Part shown: piece after piece, positions 1 through 7,123 of the stretch | Position numbering within the stretch: position 1 is the first letter of the stretch | Layout of the letters: each line of letters opens with the position of its first letter | Assembly: GCA_022567055.1 (NCBI GenBank) | Contig: JADFHU010000185.1 | Span: forward strand, 1 to 8,928 | Reading direction: 5' to 3' | Length of the DNA stretch: 8,928 nt | Origin: Planctomycetota bacterium | GTDB taxonomy: Bacteria; Planctomycetota; Phycisphaerae; Sedimentisphaerales; Anaerobacaceae | Translations under genes and position numbers: made by a program | The notes under the pieces: generated by a model | Told to the model about the DNA's origin: nothing | Database searches by the model: none | Seen by the model: only the letters and a program-made list of their open reading frames with translations

Positions 1-615
1 ACTGGCAAGGCGTCCCAAGCCATTCAATTCGTTCACATTGACGCCCTCCGGCCACATGTCGATGACCGAATTCCGGTAGGACACCTTGAGCCTGCTCTGC
101 GCCCCCGGCTCCGTGCGATAGTAGTACATGCGCAGATTGTCGGGGGAGACCCAGGGTCCATCGACATGGCCGCCGAAGTAGTTCAGCGAACTCACCTCCG
201 TCACGGACGAGAAGGGGCCATTGGGATCCAAGCGCGTCGCCTGATAGATGCGCGTGTAGTACCAGCCGGGCCCCGCCTGCCGGGAGAAATAGAGCGTGGT
301 GCCATCGAAGGACAGAAAGGGTGACTTGTCCACATGAGCAGTATTGATCTCTGCCAAGTGCTCCGGTTCGGTCCACTGACCGTGGGCCGAAGCAAAGCAG
401 GCCAGGAGTACTCCCAAAAAAGCGTAGAGCCCAGGCTCTGTCTGAAAACCCGATCTGGCTTCGATCGGCCCTTCTTCGGCCTGGCTGCATCCGGCTGCAT
501 CGACGATAGAACAAACATCGCCTGCTTCGCCGTCTTTGCCAGGCGAAAAAATGGCTCGCTCTCGGGCCGACGACGGAGTTTTCAGAAAGAGCCTTGAGTT
601 CATTTCGACGTTCAT
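1..615 (-). CDS. Secreted PD40/TolB-type beta-propeller protein, partial, with an in-frame element insertion
   Basis: The frame is open for 205 codons from ATG 615 to the window edge; the C-terminus is missing. The start is supported by AGGAG (complement of 625-629), 9 bases upstream. A second in-frame ATG lies at 603. Residues 97-112 (SPFLSFDGTTLYFSRQ) and 154-165 (GPWVSPDNLRMY) match the SPDG-x-x-LYF blade motif of PD40/WD40-like propellers, which usually act as secreted binding or scaffold domains. Residues 63-77 (LYAFLGVLLACFASA) form a signal-peptide hydrophobic core ending in an AxA cleavage site. That core is oddly far from the start because codons 8-61 are encoded by the element at 433-594. 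Without it the N-terminus would read MNVEMNS-GLYAFLG, an ordinary signal peptide. Family assignment is fairly sure; the ligand is unknown. Whether the protein is still exported, or starts at a non-ATG codon after the insertion, cannot be decided from sequence. Confidence 0.72.
   Translation of the reverse strand, partial: MNVEMNSRLFLKTPSSARERAIFSPGKDGEAGDVCSIVDAAGCSQAEEGPIEARSGFQTEPGLYAFLGVLLACFASAHGQWTEPEHLAEINTAHVDKSPFLSFDGTTLYFSRQAGPGWYYTRIYQATRLDPNGPFSSVTEVSSLNYFGGHVDGPWVSPDNLRMYYYRTEPGAQSRLKVSYRNSVIDMWPEGVNVNELNGLGRLAS
433..594 (-). mobile_element. MITE-like short element, copy 1 (162 bp), inside the propeller gene
   Basis: The ends are imperfect terminal inverted repeats: aggctctgtctgaaaac (433-449) and gttttcagaaagagcct (578-594), which differ at one position when one is reverse-complemented. 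The interior matches copy 2 at 3509-3728 in opposite orientation, with about 10 mismatches over roughly 160 aligned bases by eye, but lacks about 58 bases found near the right end of copy 2. No transposase is encoded, and no target duplication longer than 2 bases is evident. The length is exactly 54 codons and no stop occurs in the host frame, so the element is read as residues 8-61 of the propeller protein. It is read on the minus strand in the same sense as copy 2 on the plus strand. The parent transposon family is not recognised. Confidence 0.8.
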
Positions 616-801
616 GCGTCCAAACTCCTATCGGTAAACGGAACAACGCTTTGGCTTTTGACCGTTTGCGTCCTACTTGGCTAAAGTGCACTCCAACGCC
701 AAAACGGGCAATCTATCACAGGGCTTTTTATAGGACGACATCGTTTTCTTCGACACAACCTGCGACATAACTTCAAAAATCGGTCCAGCCAATATTCGCA
801 C

Positions 802-853
802 GTCGTTAAGGCCTTAGCGACACCTTGATAGTTCCGGTAAGCCAGGGAACTAT
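802..853. repeat. Two adjacent dyad symmetries
   Basis: The first dyad, 802-821, is GTCGTTAAGGCCTTAGCGAC, a near-perfect palindrome around TAAGGCCTTA (18 of 20 positions symmetric). The second is ATAGTTCC (828-835) paired with GGAACTAT (846-853) across a 10-base loop, a perfect 8-base-pair stem. Neither is followed by a T-run on either strand, so they are not standard intrinsic terminators. They could be an operator pair upstream of the minus-strand propeller gene, or hairpins in the 3' region of the glycosyltransferase transcript. The function is unknown. Confidence 0.35.
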
Positions 854-895
854 AACGCTCTTTCCCTATTTAGCGGCCGCGCCGCAGCAAAAACG

Positions 896-1031
896 AAATC
901 CGAATACCGAAACTCGAAACAAGCACGAAATAGGAATGACTGAAATTCTAAACGGCGGCTTCCCTGTTTTTGTCATTCGCACATTGTGATTTTGGGCTTG
1001 TTTCGTATTTCGTATTTCGATATTCGGATTT
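896..1031. repeat. Large imperfect inverted repeat (probable dispersed palindromic element)
   Basis: The left arm at 896-923 (aaatccgaataccgaaactcgaaacaag) pairs with the right arm at 997-1031 with two mismatches, apart from one extra 7-base unit: TATTTCG occurs twice in tandem in the right arm. A shorter inner pair, gaatgac (934-940) and gtcattc (972-978), continues the symmetry. The arms consist of TTCG/TATTTCG-like steps and are much richer in A and T than the surrounding sequence. Arms of this TTTCG...ATTCGGATTT type are, from general experience, seen dispersed in intergenic regions of Planctomycetota and several other environmental phyla; that is recollection and was not searched. No gene is encoded. 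Confidence 0.6.
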
Positions 1032-1192
1032 GACATCACGTTACCACGCTCGCGCTCCAAGCCCTTTTCTGGGGCCATACAATACCACGTCCTCTGAGCG
1101 TGGATTTTATCCTGCGCGGTTCCTAAGGCCGCGACTCGCCTTCCCTGTCAAGCATGGCCGACCTGGAGGATCAGCCGACACGCAGCGCATCC

Positions 1193-2827
1193 CTACTTGG
1201 GCGGCCGGGTGGCCGGTCCCTGAACATAGCGCCGCCACATCTCTCTATAGAGCCCTTCCACCTGCCTGCCAAAGCGCTGCGCATCGCAGAGCGGGCTGTC
1301 CTTCATCCGTGTCCGCAGGCCCAGGCGGGTCTTTTGCAGGGCATCCAGATTCTGGGCCAGACAGGCGGCCTTGCCGACAAACGCATCTGCGTCGCCGGCC
1401 GCTAAAAAGGACATGTCCAGACGGCCCAGCAGGTCCAAGCCGACACGTGAGATGGCCGTGTCGCCCCACATCGATAGGACGGGCACGCCCATCCACAGGC
1501 TCTCCAGCGTGGTAATACCACCATTGTAGGGGAAGGTATCTAGTGCAACATCCAGTTGATGGTAGAGCGCAAAGTGGTCCGACTGGGGCATCCAGCCATG
1601 CATGACGATACGTTCAGGTGCTATACCCCGCCGCGCAAACCGGTCCAGGAAGCGTTGGCGAATTCCGGCGTCGTCGCCGCCGGAAAACTTCAACATCAGG
1701 CGGCTGTTCTTCACGGCGTGCAGGGCCCTGGCCCAGAGGGCGATTGTCACAGGGTTGATCTTGGGACTGGCATTGAAGGATCCAAAGGTGAACCCTCCCT
1801 GCCGCTTGGCCGGCAGCACGCCCGGTTCAGGCAGCCCCTTCAAGGGCGTGTAACAGGTCAGGCCATCCTCGAGGCAGGCCAGTCTCTCGAGGTAGTATTC
1901 TTGCGACGCCGGCGGGTCCAAGACGGCATCCGTTAATCGATAGTCAATGGCAGGATTTCCCAGCGTGCAGGGGGACCCATAGTCCACGATGATCGGCGCC
2001 GGCCCGTGGGCGCAGACGGACAGCCGATTTTCACCGATGTGGCCGCCGATGACGACGAGTATGTCGATCCGGTCTGCACGGATCCGCGCCGCCAGTTGTG
2101 GGTCCTTCAGACTCAACACCGGCAAGAAGCGGTCAAATCGTTTTGCGAGGTACGCTGTGATGTCGTCGGGATTCTCGACCAGGCTATAGCCATAGGCCGC
2201 TGTCACCGAGGGATCACGACCGCTGAGAAAGGGCTCGAAGGTATAGGAGACCGAGTGCCGCCAGAAGTCCGATGAGAGGTACCCTATGCGCAAGGGCCGG
2301 TCGGGGTCCGGGTCGCGCTCTGGTTTGCAGGGGGTGGAGACTCTGACCTGCTGTCTCCGGCCCCACTGACAATGCGCCTCAAAGACCTCTTGTCGGGTCT
2401 GGCCCGGGTCATAGTTTAGGGAGAAGAGATAGTTGGAAACGACCCCCGCATGGGTCGGATACCGTTCGGCGGCCTTTTTGGCCTGCTCCAAACTCTCTTC
2501 GATGTCCCCGGAGACTAAGAGAAGATAGCTAAGATGAGCTGCGCCCTGGGCAGATTCACCCAGTTTGCATATAACCCACCTCTGGACATCCAGCGCCTTG
2601 GTTATCTGTCGGGCAAATCGATAGAGAAAGGGCAGACGTTGCCAGGCCTCCCCGTCTCCCCAGGTATGCGCCAGTTGTTCGTACAAGGGAAGGGCCTGCT
2701 CAAATTGACCGAGTCCAAACAACCTCTGAGCCTCATGAACCAGGGCGTGCGGGGGCTGTGGTCGGGCCGCCACGGGATCGGGAGCAGGCGGACCCGCGAC
2801 GACACTAGGTTCAGACGCAGGGCTCAT
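1193..2827 (-). CDS. TPR-containing GT41 glycosyltransferase (SPINDLY/O-GlcNAc transferase type)
   Basis: This 544-residue cytosolic protein has a Pro/Ala-rich start (1-26), TPR-like helices (about 27-135, e.g. LGQFEQALPLYEQL and SGDIEESLEQAKKAAERYP), and a Glyco_transf_41 catalytic region (about 178-535). Family signatures include RIGYLSSDFWRHSVSY (180-195, with the His of the N-lobe motif), DILVVIGGHIGENRL (255-269), NPAIDYRLTD (291-300), GSFNASPKINPVTIALWARAL (349-369, with the Lys expected near the nucleotide sugar), and NGGITTLESLWMGVPVLS (435-452). Family members transfer GlcNAc, fucose or another sugar from a nucleotide donor to Ser/Thr or other acceptors; donor and acceptor cannot be read here. 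The start at ATG 2827 is the first after an in-frame TGA; its ribosome site is weak. It is divergent from the pseudopilin-like gene, with 148 bases between the starts. The TPR part is short compared with eukaryotic OGT. Confidence 0.9.
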   Translation of the reverse strand: MSPASEPSVVAGPPAPDPVAARPQPPHALVHEAQRLFGLGQFEQALPLYEQLAHTWGDGEAWQRLPFLYRFARQITKALDVQRWVICKLGESAQGAAHLSYLLLVSGDIEESLEQAKKAAERYPTHAGVVSNYLFSLNYDPGQTRQEVFEAHCQWGRRQQVRVSTPCKPERDPDPDRPLRIGYLSSDFWRHSVSYTFEPFLSGRDPSVTAAYGYSLVENPDDITAYLAKRFDRFLPVLSLKDPQLAARIRADRIDILVVIGGHIGENRLSVCAHGPAPIIVDYGSPCTLGNPAIDYRLTDAVLDPPASQEYYLERLACLEDGLTCYTPLKGLPEPGVLPAKRQGGFTFGSFNASPKINPVTIALWARALHAVKNSRLMLKFSGGDDAGIRQRFLDRFARRGIAPERIVMHGWMPQSDHFALYHQLDVALDTFPYNGGITTLESLWMGVPVLSMWGDTAISRVGLDLLGRLDMSFLAAGDADAFVGKAACLAQNLDALQKTRLGLRTRMKDSPLCDAQRFGRQVEGLYREMWRRYVQGPATRPPK

Positions 2828-2975
2828 CCCGGTCTTATCGGTCGTATCGCATGGCCGGGGTCAGTTTTTCGGCGCGGATTCGGTTGGACGCTCCGGAAAA
2901 CGGAGGATGGCACCGGCGAGGTTCCGTGATAGACTCTCATCATTCGGGCAAGGTCGCAAGAAGAAAGGGCTCTCA

Positions 2976-3509
2976 ATGCAAGCGACATCGTTCTCGTTCT
3001 GGCGAAACAGACGGGAGGAGGGCCGGCGCTCCTGTTGGGGTGGCTCGGCGATCGATATCCTCAGCGCCTTGGTCGGCGTCGGTCTATTGGCCTGCGGCGG
3101 CTGGTGGATCTTCAAGACCATGGGCCGGGCAGGACAGCAGTACGCCGAGGGGATGATCACGGCCCAGAACCGTTCCACCGAGGTGGTGTGTCAGATGAAC
3201 ATGCGCTCGATCTGGCAGGGACTGCAGATGGCCGCCACCAGTGAGGGCACCTATCCGGACTCCAAGAGCGACCTCATCCGTTGGTGTGGAGACCCGCGCC
3301 TGTTTCACTGCCCGGACCCCAATGGCGGCGAATATCGCTACCTGCCTGCCCAACCCGTTGACGGCAGCCGGGTCGTCATCCTGCTCTATGAACCGAATGC
3401 CGTGCATGACGACCGGCGCTGTGTGCTGCTGAGCAATGGGCGGATAGGCCTGTTGACGGGTGATGAGTTCAAGAGAGCGGTTCCAGCGCAACCGAGGGGG
3501 CGCCGCTAG
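2976..3509 (+). CDS. Membrane-anchored pseudopilin-like protein with an H-X9-NG motif
   Basis: The protein has 177 residues from ATG 2976, chosen because gaaaggg (2963-2969) lies 6 bases upstream; the frame is open back to ATG 2907 without comparable support. One transmembrane segment at about 25-48 is followed by a soluble domain. The stretch VCQMNMRSIWQGLQM (71-85), then a YPDSKSDL/CP region (93-113), and H144 followed by nine residues and NG (154-155) resemble the processing-associated H-X9-DG pseudopilins abundant in Planctomycetota and Lentisphaerota, with Asp changed to Asn. A canonical prepilin cleavage site (G-F-T-L-I-E) is not seen; GGSAIDIL (22-29) may be a degenerate version. Cys 72, 104, 112 and 149 could form disulfides outside the membrane. 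The role is unknown. The stop TAG (3507-3509) shares its last base with the element at 3509-3728. Confidence 0.7.
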   Translation: MQATSFSFWRNRREEGRRSCWGGSAIDILSALVGVGLLACGGWWIFKTMGRAGQQYAEGMITAQNRSTEVVCQMNMRSIWQGLQMAATSEGTYPDSKSDLIRWCGDPRLFHCPDPNGGEYRYLPAQPVDGSRVVILLYEPNAVHDDRRCVLLSNGRIGLLTGDEFKRAVPAQPRGRR

Positions 3510-3728
3510 GCTGTGTCGGAAAACTCCGTCGTCGGCCCGAGAGCGAGCAATTTTTTCGCCTGGCAAAGACGGCGAAGCGGGCGATGTTTGTTCTATCGTC
3601 GATGCAGCCGGATGCGGCCAGGCGGACAACTGCGGCTGCCTTGATCCGACAGTTGCTGCGACAGCAGCAGATAAAACGATTCAAGAAAAAGGGCCGCTCG
3701 AAGCCAGATCGAGTTTTCCGACACAGCC
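3509..3728 (+). mobile_element. MITE-like short element, copy 2 (220 bp), after the pseudopilin gene
   Basis: The element is bounded by perfect 18-base terminal inverted repeats: ggctgtgtcggaaaactc (3509-3526) and gagttttccgacacagcc (3711-3728). Its interior matches copy 1 (433-594) in inverse orientation, with about 58 extra bases near 3625-3690. No transposase is present. One frame is open across the whole element (part of an ORF at 3460-3765), in the same phase as the frame used in copy 1; its peptide shares KTPSSARERAIFSPGKDG with copy 1. Flanks are ...gccgcta and cagcacg..., with no clear target duplication. It lies between the pseudopilin stop codon and the promoter of the lipid-transport operon. 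Confidence 0.82.
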
Positions 3729-3839
3729 CAGCACGCACCCGATGCCGGCAGAGGCTAGAGCATGAGTCTGCGGCTCGTCAGCAATTCAGACCCAAATTCC
3801 TGGAAAAGGCTGGGTTGGGGAAAGCCTGGGCTTTCTAGC

Positions 3840-3868
3840 TTGACAGGGACAAGGAAAATCACGATATA
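3840..3868 (+). promoter_or_regulatory. Sigma70-like promoter of the mlaC-RND-mlaA operon
   Basis: TTGACA (3840-3845, a perfect -35 consensus) is followed after 17 bases by GATATA (3863-3868), or after 18 by ATATAA, as the -10. Transcription would start near 3875, giving a leader of roughly 28 bases before the ATG at 3903. It lies 111 bases downstream of element copy 2 and appears to belong to the host sequence. This placement also argues against translation starting at ATG 3876, which would be almost leaderless. Confidence 0.6.
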
Positions 3869-3902
3869 AGGAGCTATGTTACGGGACCGTCAGGAGTTCG
3901 CT

Positions 3903-4505
3903 ATGAAGCCTATCGTCATTTACAGCCTGTTGGGATGCGGCGCCGTTCAGGTCGCCCTGTGGGGTGCGGAGAAACAAAACACCCTCTCTCCTGAAGAGAC
4001 GCTCAGGCTAAGGCTGGATGCCGCCGTGGCAGTGCTCCAGGATGATCGTCTTGACCTTGAGACAAAGGGCGAAAAGATCACGGAACTCGTCGCCCCCCTC
4101 TTTGACTTTCCGTTAATGGGAAAGCTCGCACTGGGAAGGGAACACTGGCAGAGCCTAAACGCAGAGCAGCGCATTGACTTTACTGAATTGTTTACTGTCC
4201 ACCTAAAAAATGCCTATCGGAAGAAACTGATGCTCTACACGGACGAACAAATCGTCTACAAGTCGGTGGTAAACAGAAGTGCCACCCGGGCAGAGGTCCT
4301 GACGGAGCTGGTGTCCGAAGAGAAGCAAATAGATGTGTCGTATAAACTTCGCAAGCTTAAAGGCAAGTGGAAGATCTACGATGTGAAGGTACAGGGCGTG
4401 AGTTTGCGCAAGAGCTACGAGGCGCAGTTCCATGATATCCTGAGCCGCGGCACACCGGCCGATCTTTTTGCTGCGCTAAGGGATCAGAAGGAAGAAATCG
4501 AGTGA
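3903..4505 (+). CDS. mlaC: MlaC/Ttg2D-family (HpnM-like) periplasmic lipid-binding protein
   Basis: The protein has 200 residues from ATG 3903, chosen because AGGAG (3892-3896) lies 6 bases upstream. An in-frame ATG at 3876 has only an SD 2 bases away and sits at the probable transcription start. Residues 1-22 form a signal peptide (VIYSLLGCGAVQVALWGA), so export to the periplasm is expected. The MlaC/Ttg2D/HpnM family (PF05494) is recognised by LFDFPLMGKLALGREHWQSL (67-86), EQRIDFTELFTVHLKNAYRK (88-107), and YKLRKLKGKWKIYDVKVQGV (147-166) followed by SYEAQFHDIL (171-180). Family members carry phospholipid, or are linked to hopanoids, between membranes. It is the first gene of an operon with an RND permease and MlaA, whereas classical mlaC sits with an MlaFEDB ABC transporter. 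The 57-base gap to the next gene holds a weak hairpin (CGGCAG/CTGCCG, 4513-4544). Confidence 0.88.
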   Translation: MKPIVIYSLLGCGAVQVALWGAEKQNTLSPEETLRLRLDAAVAVLQDDRLDLETKGEKITELVAPLFDFPLMGKLALGREHWQSLNAEQRIDFTELFTVHLKNAYRKKLMLYTDEQIVYKSVVNRSATRAEVLTELVSEEKQIDVSYKLRKLKGKWKIYDVKVQGVSLRKSYEAQFHDILSRGTPADLFAALRDQKEEIE

Positions 4506-4564
4506 GGCCGGCCGGCAGCCGATGAGGCTACGTGTCGACTGCCGTGCGGACCGTTTGAAAAACC

Positions 4565-7123
4565 ATGAGTTCCAGCCCCCCTCCCTCACGTCTCTGGCAG
4601 CTTTTTGACACGCTTTGGCTCCGCAATCCACGCCCCATGCTCTTACTTGCCCTGCTGTTCATCATTGTCATCGGCTATGGGGCAAAAGACTTCCGCCTGG
4701 ATGCGTCCGCCGAAACACTCATATTGGAAAATGACGAGGACCTCAAGTATGCTCGTCTCATTGCCTCCCGTTATGGGACGCGAGACTATCTGGTTCTGAC
4801 CTACACCCCCCGTGGCGATCTGCTGGGTCCCGAGAGTCTGGCCCATCTGACCCAACTGCGGCGCGAGATCATGACGGTGCCGCGCGTGTCTTCGGTGCAA
4901 ACCCTCCTGAACGTGCCGTTGGTCGAGAGTCCGCCAGTCCCGTTGACAGCCCTGTCCACCGACATTCAAACCTTGGAATCCCCCCGCGTAGATGTCAACC
5001 TGGCACGGATCGAGTTACAGAATAGCCCCCTGTATCGAAATCTCCTCATCAGTCCGGATTTTAAGACAACGGCGATTCTCATCGTCTTCAAGGAAAACCA
5101 GGAGCACCGTGACAATCTGAGGCTACGGACCATCTTGCGGGACATGAAACGCGCAGGCGTTTTGTCCGCGGACGAACAGCGAGAACTGAACGAAACCGCC
5201 AAGGTCATCCAGGCGCAGAGGGATCGCCTTCGTGTCGAACGTCATGCGGACATCAAGGCCATTCGTGGCCTCATGGTGCGCTATCGCCAAGACGCGGACC
5301 TGTTTCTGGGCGGCGTGAGCATGATCGCGGATGACATGATTACCTTCGTGCGTAGAGATCTCCGGACCTTCGGCATTGGGATCGTCTGCTTTCTGATCGG
5401 CGCCCTGGGTCTCATTTTCAGATTGAAGCGTTGGGTCCTGCTGCCTCTGTGCTGCTGCCTGGTTTCGGCCATCTGCATGGTGGGTCTTCTGGGCTGGTTC
5501 GGCTGGGAAGTCACCGTCATCTCTTCCAACTTCATTTCGCTGCAACTGATCATGACCATGGCCATCGCAATTCACCTGATCGTGTACTATCGTGAACTTC
5601 AGATCGAACATCCCGCGTGGCAACCCGATCGACTGGTCTCGGAGACCCTCCGCCACAAGCTTCGGCCCTGCGTCTACGCGACGCTCACCACCATCGCCGG
5701 TTTCGGGTCCCTCGTTTTCTGCGACATCTTGCCGGTGATCACCTTTGGCTGGATGATGATCGCCGGGCTCGTGGTGTCTCTGATCGTGACATTCTGGCTC
5801 TTTCCGGCCATCCTCATGATGATGCCCAAGCCCGCTCGGCCGCCTCAGACCACCCATGGGTTTCCCATCACAGACGCTCTGGCCAGAATAACGGCGAAAC
5901 GAGGCATAGCCATCCTGATCCTCTCCACTCTCGCGCTGCTCATCGGCGCGTTCGGGATTGCCAGGCTACGGGTCGAAAACAGTTTCATTGACTACTTCAA
6001 GAAGACGACCGAGATCTATCAGGGCATGAAGGTCATCGACCAATCCCTCGGCGGCACGACGCCGCTGGACGTGACTGTCGATCTTGCCGCGTCGCCATTG
6101 CCCTCTCCAAGCGACACCCCTCTCGTCGCTGACGTCGAGGAGGACGGACTGGATGAATGGGATGAATTCGACGAATTCGCCGAGTTCGATGACCTTGAGG
6201 AGGAGGAAGTCGATAAGGCGACCTATTGGTTCACGCCGGAGAAGATGAAACGGGTCAAAGAGATCCACGCCTATCTGGATAGCCTGCCCGAAACCGGCAA
6301 GGTCCTTTCGCTGGCCACCACCTTACACATCGTGGAGTCACTCAACCAGGGCAAGAGCTTGGACACCTTCGATCTCGCCCTGCTCACCAAGGAGGCCCCG
6401 GAGAGCCTCAAGAACATGCTGATCCGGCCCTATGTGTCAATTGAAGAGGACCAAGTGCGCTTCTCCATTCGCATCCGTGATTCCGACAAAAACCTCCGGC
6501 GCAATGCACTGCTGAAAAAGATAAAGGCCGACCTCACCGACCAACTGGGCCTGCCCGCGGATAGTATCCGCCTCACCGGCATGCTGGTGCTCTACAACAA
6601 CATGCTGCAGAGTCTCTTTCGCTCACAGGTGTTAACGCTAGGTATGACCGTCGTGGCGCTCATGGTGATGTTCTTGATCCTGTTTCGGTCCCTCAAGATC
6701 GCTCTGGTTGCCATAGCTCCCAACCTGCTTTCCGTGGCCCTGGTACTCGGTATTATGGGATGGTTGGACATCCCGCTAGACATGATGACCATCACGATCG
6801 CCGCTATCAGCGTCGGCATTGCCGTCGACGACACCATTCACTATATCCATCGCTTTAAAGAAGAATTCGCCAAGGACCGAAACTACACTAATGCCATGCA
6901 CCGATGCCACGGTAGTATCGGGCATGCCATGACTTATACGTCCGTGACCATCATGATTGGGTTTTCGATCTTGACGCTGTCCAACTTCATACCAAGCATC
7001 TATTTCGGCCTGCTCACGGGACTGGCGATGTTCATTGCCCTGATTGCGGCCTTGACGCTGTTACCACAACTACTCATCATGACCCAGCCCTTCGGCCCGG
7101 GACAAACGCGGGAGGATCTATGA
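4565..7123 (+). CDS. RND/MMPL-superfamily permease, HpnN-like lipid exporter
   Basis: This 852-residue inner-membrane protein has the RND plan, two halves each of one helix, a large periplasmic loop and a helix bundle. Segments are at about 24-40, 268-285, 289-312, 317-341, 370-388, 391-418, 446-465, 690-707, 710-731, 737-757, 784-803 and 811-839. The second half has the proton-relay-type signature SVGIAVDDTIHYIHRF (749-764); the matching stretch of the first half (TMAIAIHLIVYYREL, 331-345) lacks the Asp pair. The second loop contains an acidic Asp/Glu/Phe/Trp tract at 524-549. Length and context (MlaC/HpnM-type gene upstream, mlaA downstream) fit HpnN-like lipid exporters; HpnN moves hopanoids to the outer membrane in Rhodopseudomonas. 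Substrate is inferred only, and no hopanoid synthesis gene is in view. The start ATG 4565 has no clear Shine-Dalgarno. The stop overlaps the mlaA start (ATGA), so the two are translationally coupled. Confidence 0.88.
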   Translation: MSSSPPPSRLWQLFDTLWLRNPRPMLLLALLFIIVIGYGAKDFRLDASAETLILENDEDLKYARLIASRYGTRDYLVLTYTPRGDLLGPESLAHLTQLRREIMTVPRVSSVQTLLNVPLVESPPVPLTALSTDIQTLESPRVDVNLARIELQNSPLYRNLLISPDFKTTAILIVFKENQEHRDNLRLRTILRDMKRAGVLSADEQRELNETAKVIQAQRDRLRVERHADIKAIRGLMVRYRQDADLFLGGVSMIADDMITFVRRDLRTFGIGIVCFLIGALGLIFRLKRWVLLPLCCCLVSAICMVGLLGWFGWEVTVISSNFISLQLIMTMAIAIHLIVYYRELQIEHPAWQPDRLVSETLRHKLRPCVYATLTTIAGFGSLVFCDILPVITFGWMMIAGLVVSLIVTFWLFPAILMMMPKPARPPQTTHGFPITDALARITAKRGIAILILSTLALLIGAFGIARLRVENSFIDYFKKTTEIYQGMKVIDQSLGGTTPLDVTVDLAASPLPSPSDTPLVADVEEDGLDEWDEFDEFAEFDDLEEEEVDKATYWFTPEKMKRVKEIHAYLDSLPETGKVLSLATTLHIVESLNQGKSLDTFDLALLTKEAPESLKNMLIRPYVSIEEDQVRFSIRIRDSDKNLRRNALLKKIKADLTDQLGLPADSIRLTGMLVLYNNMLQSLFRSQVLTLGMTVVALMVMFLILFRSLKIALVAIAPNLLSVALVLGIMGWLDIPLDMMTITIAAISVGIAVDDTIHYIHRFKEEFAKDRNYTNAMHRCHGSIGHAMTYTSVTIMIGFSILTLSNFIPSIYFGLLTGLAMFIALIAALTLLPQLLIMTQPFGPGQTREDL

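Larger units (their letters stand above)
616..1192. other. Gene-free stretch of 577 bases between the propeller and glycosyltransferase genes
   Basis: No reading frame here looks like a protein. The stretch holds the Shine-Dalgarno of the propeller gene (complement of 625-629), two adjacent dyads at 802-853, the large imperfect palindrome at 896-1031, and a weak hairpin at 1085-1103 (CCACG/CGTGG, 9-base loop). Both flanking genes are on the minus strand, so the promoter of the propeller gene and the end of the glycosyltransferase transcript should lie here. No convincing -35/-10 pair and no hairpin with a clear T-run is visible. The ORF over 866-1078 is a translation of the palindrome and is not considered a gene. 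Confidence 0.6.

Noticed and set aside
201..518. ORF of 105 residues on the minus strand starting inside element copy 1
   Set aside because: It reads the propeller gene in the wrong phase; the PD40 motifs, signal peptide and ribosome site all belong to the frame starting at 615.
866..1078. Minus-strand ORF of 70 residues
   Set aside because: It is a translation of the large palindromic repeat; its Phe/Arg/Ser-rich sequence reflects the repeated TTTCG steps and not a protein.
2907..2975. Longer N-terminus for the pseudopilin-like gene
   Set aside because: The extra 23 residues are basic and show no family resemblance; ATG 2976 has a better-placed ribosome site.
3460..3765. Plus-strand ORF across element copy 2 as an independent gene
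   Set aside because: It overlaps the pseudopilin end and the element, has no ribosome site, and its sequence is explained by the repeat. The open frame is discussed as a property of the element.
3820..3835. Hairpin GAAAGC-CTGG-GCTTTC just before the operon promoter as a terminator
   Set aside because: Short stem and no following T-run; it may slightly reduce read-through but cannot be called.
3876..3902. Upstream ATG of mlaC adding 9 residues
   Set aside because: It lies at the likely transcription start, its SD-like AAGGAG is only 2 bases away, and the added MLRDRQEFA weakens the signal peptide; ATG 3903 has a well-spaced AGGAG.
5123..5857. 244-residue ORF opposite the RND permease
   Set aside because: An antisense shadow with His/Asp/Gln-rich low-complexity translation; the permease on the plus strand is clearly real.
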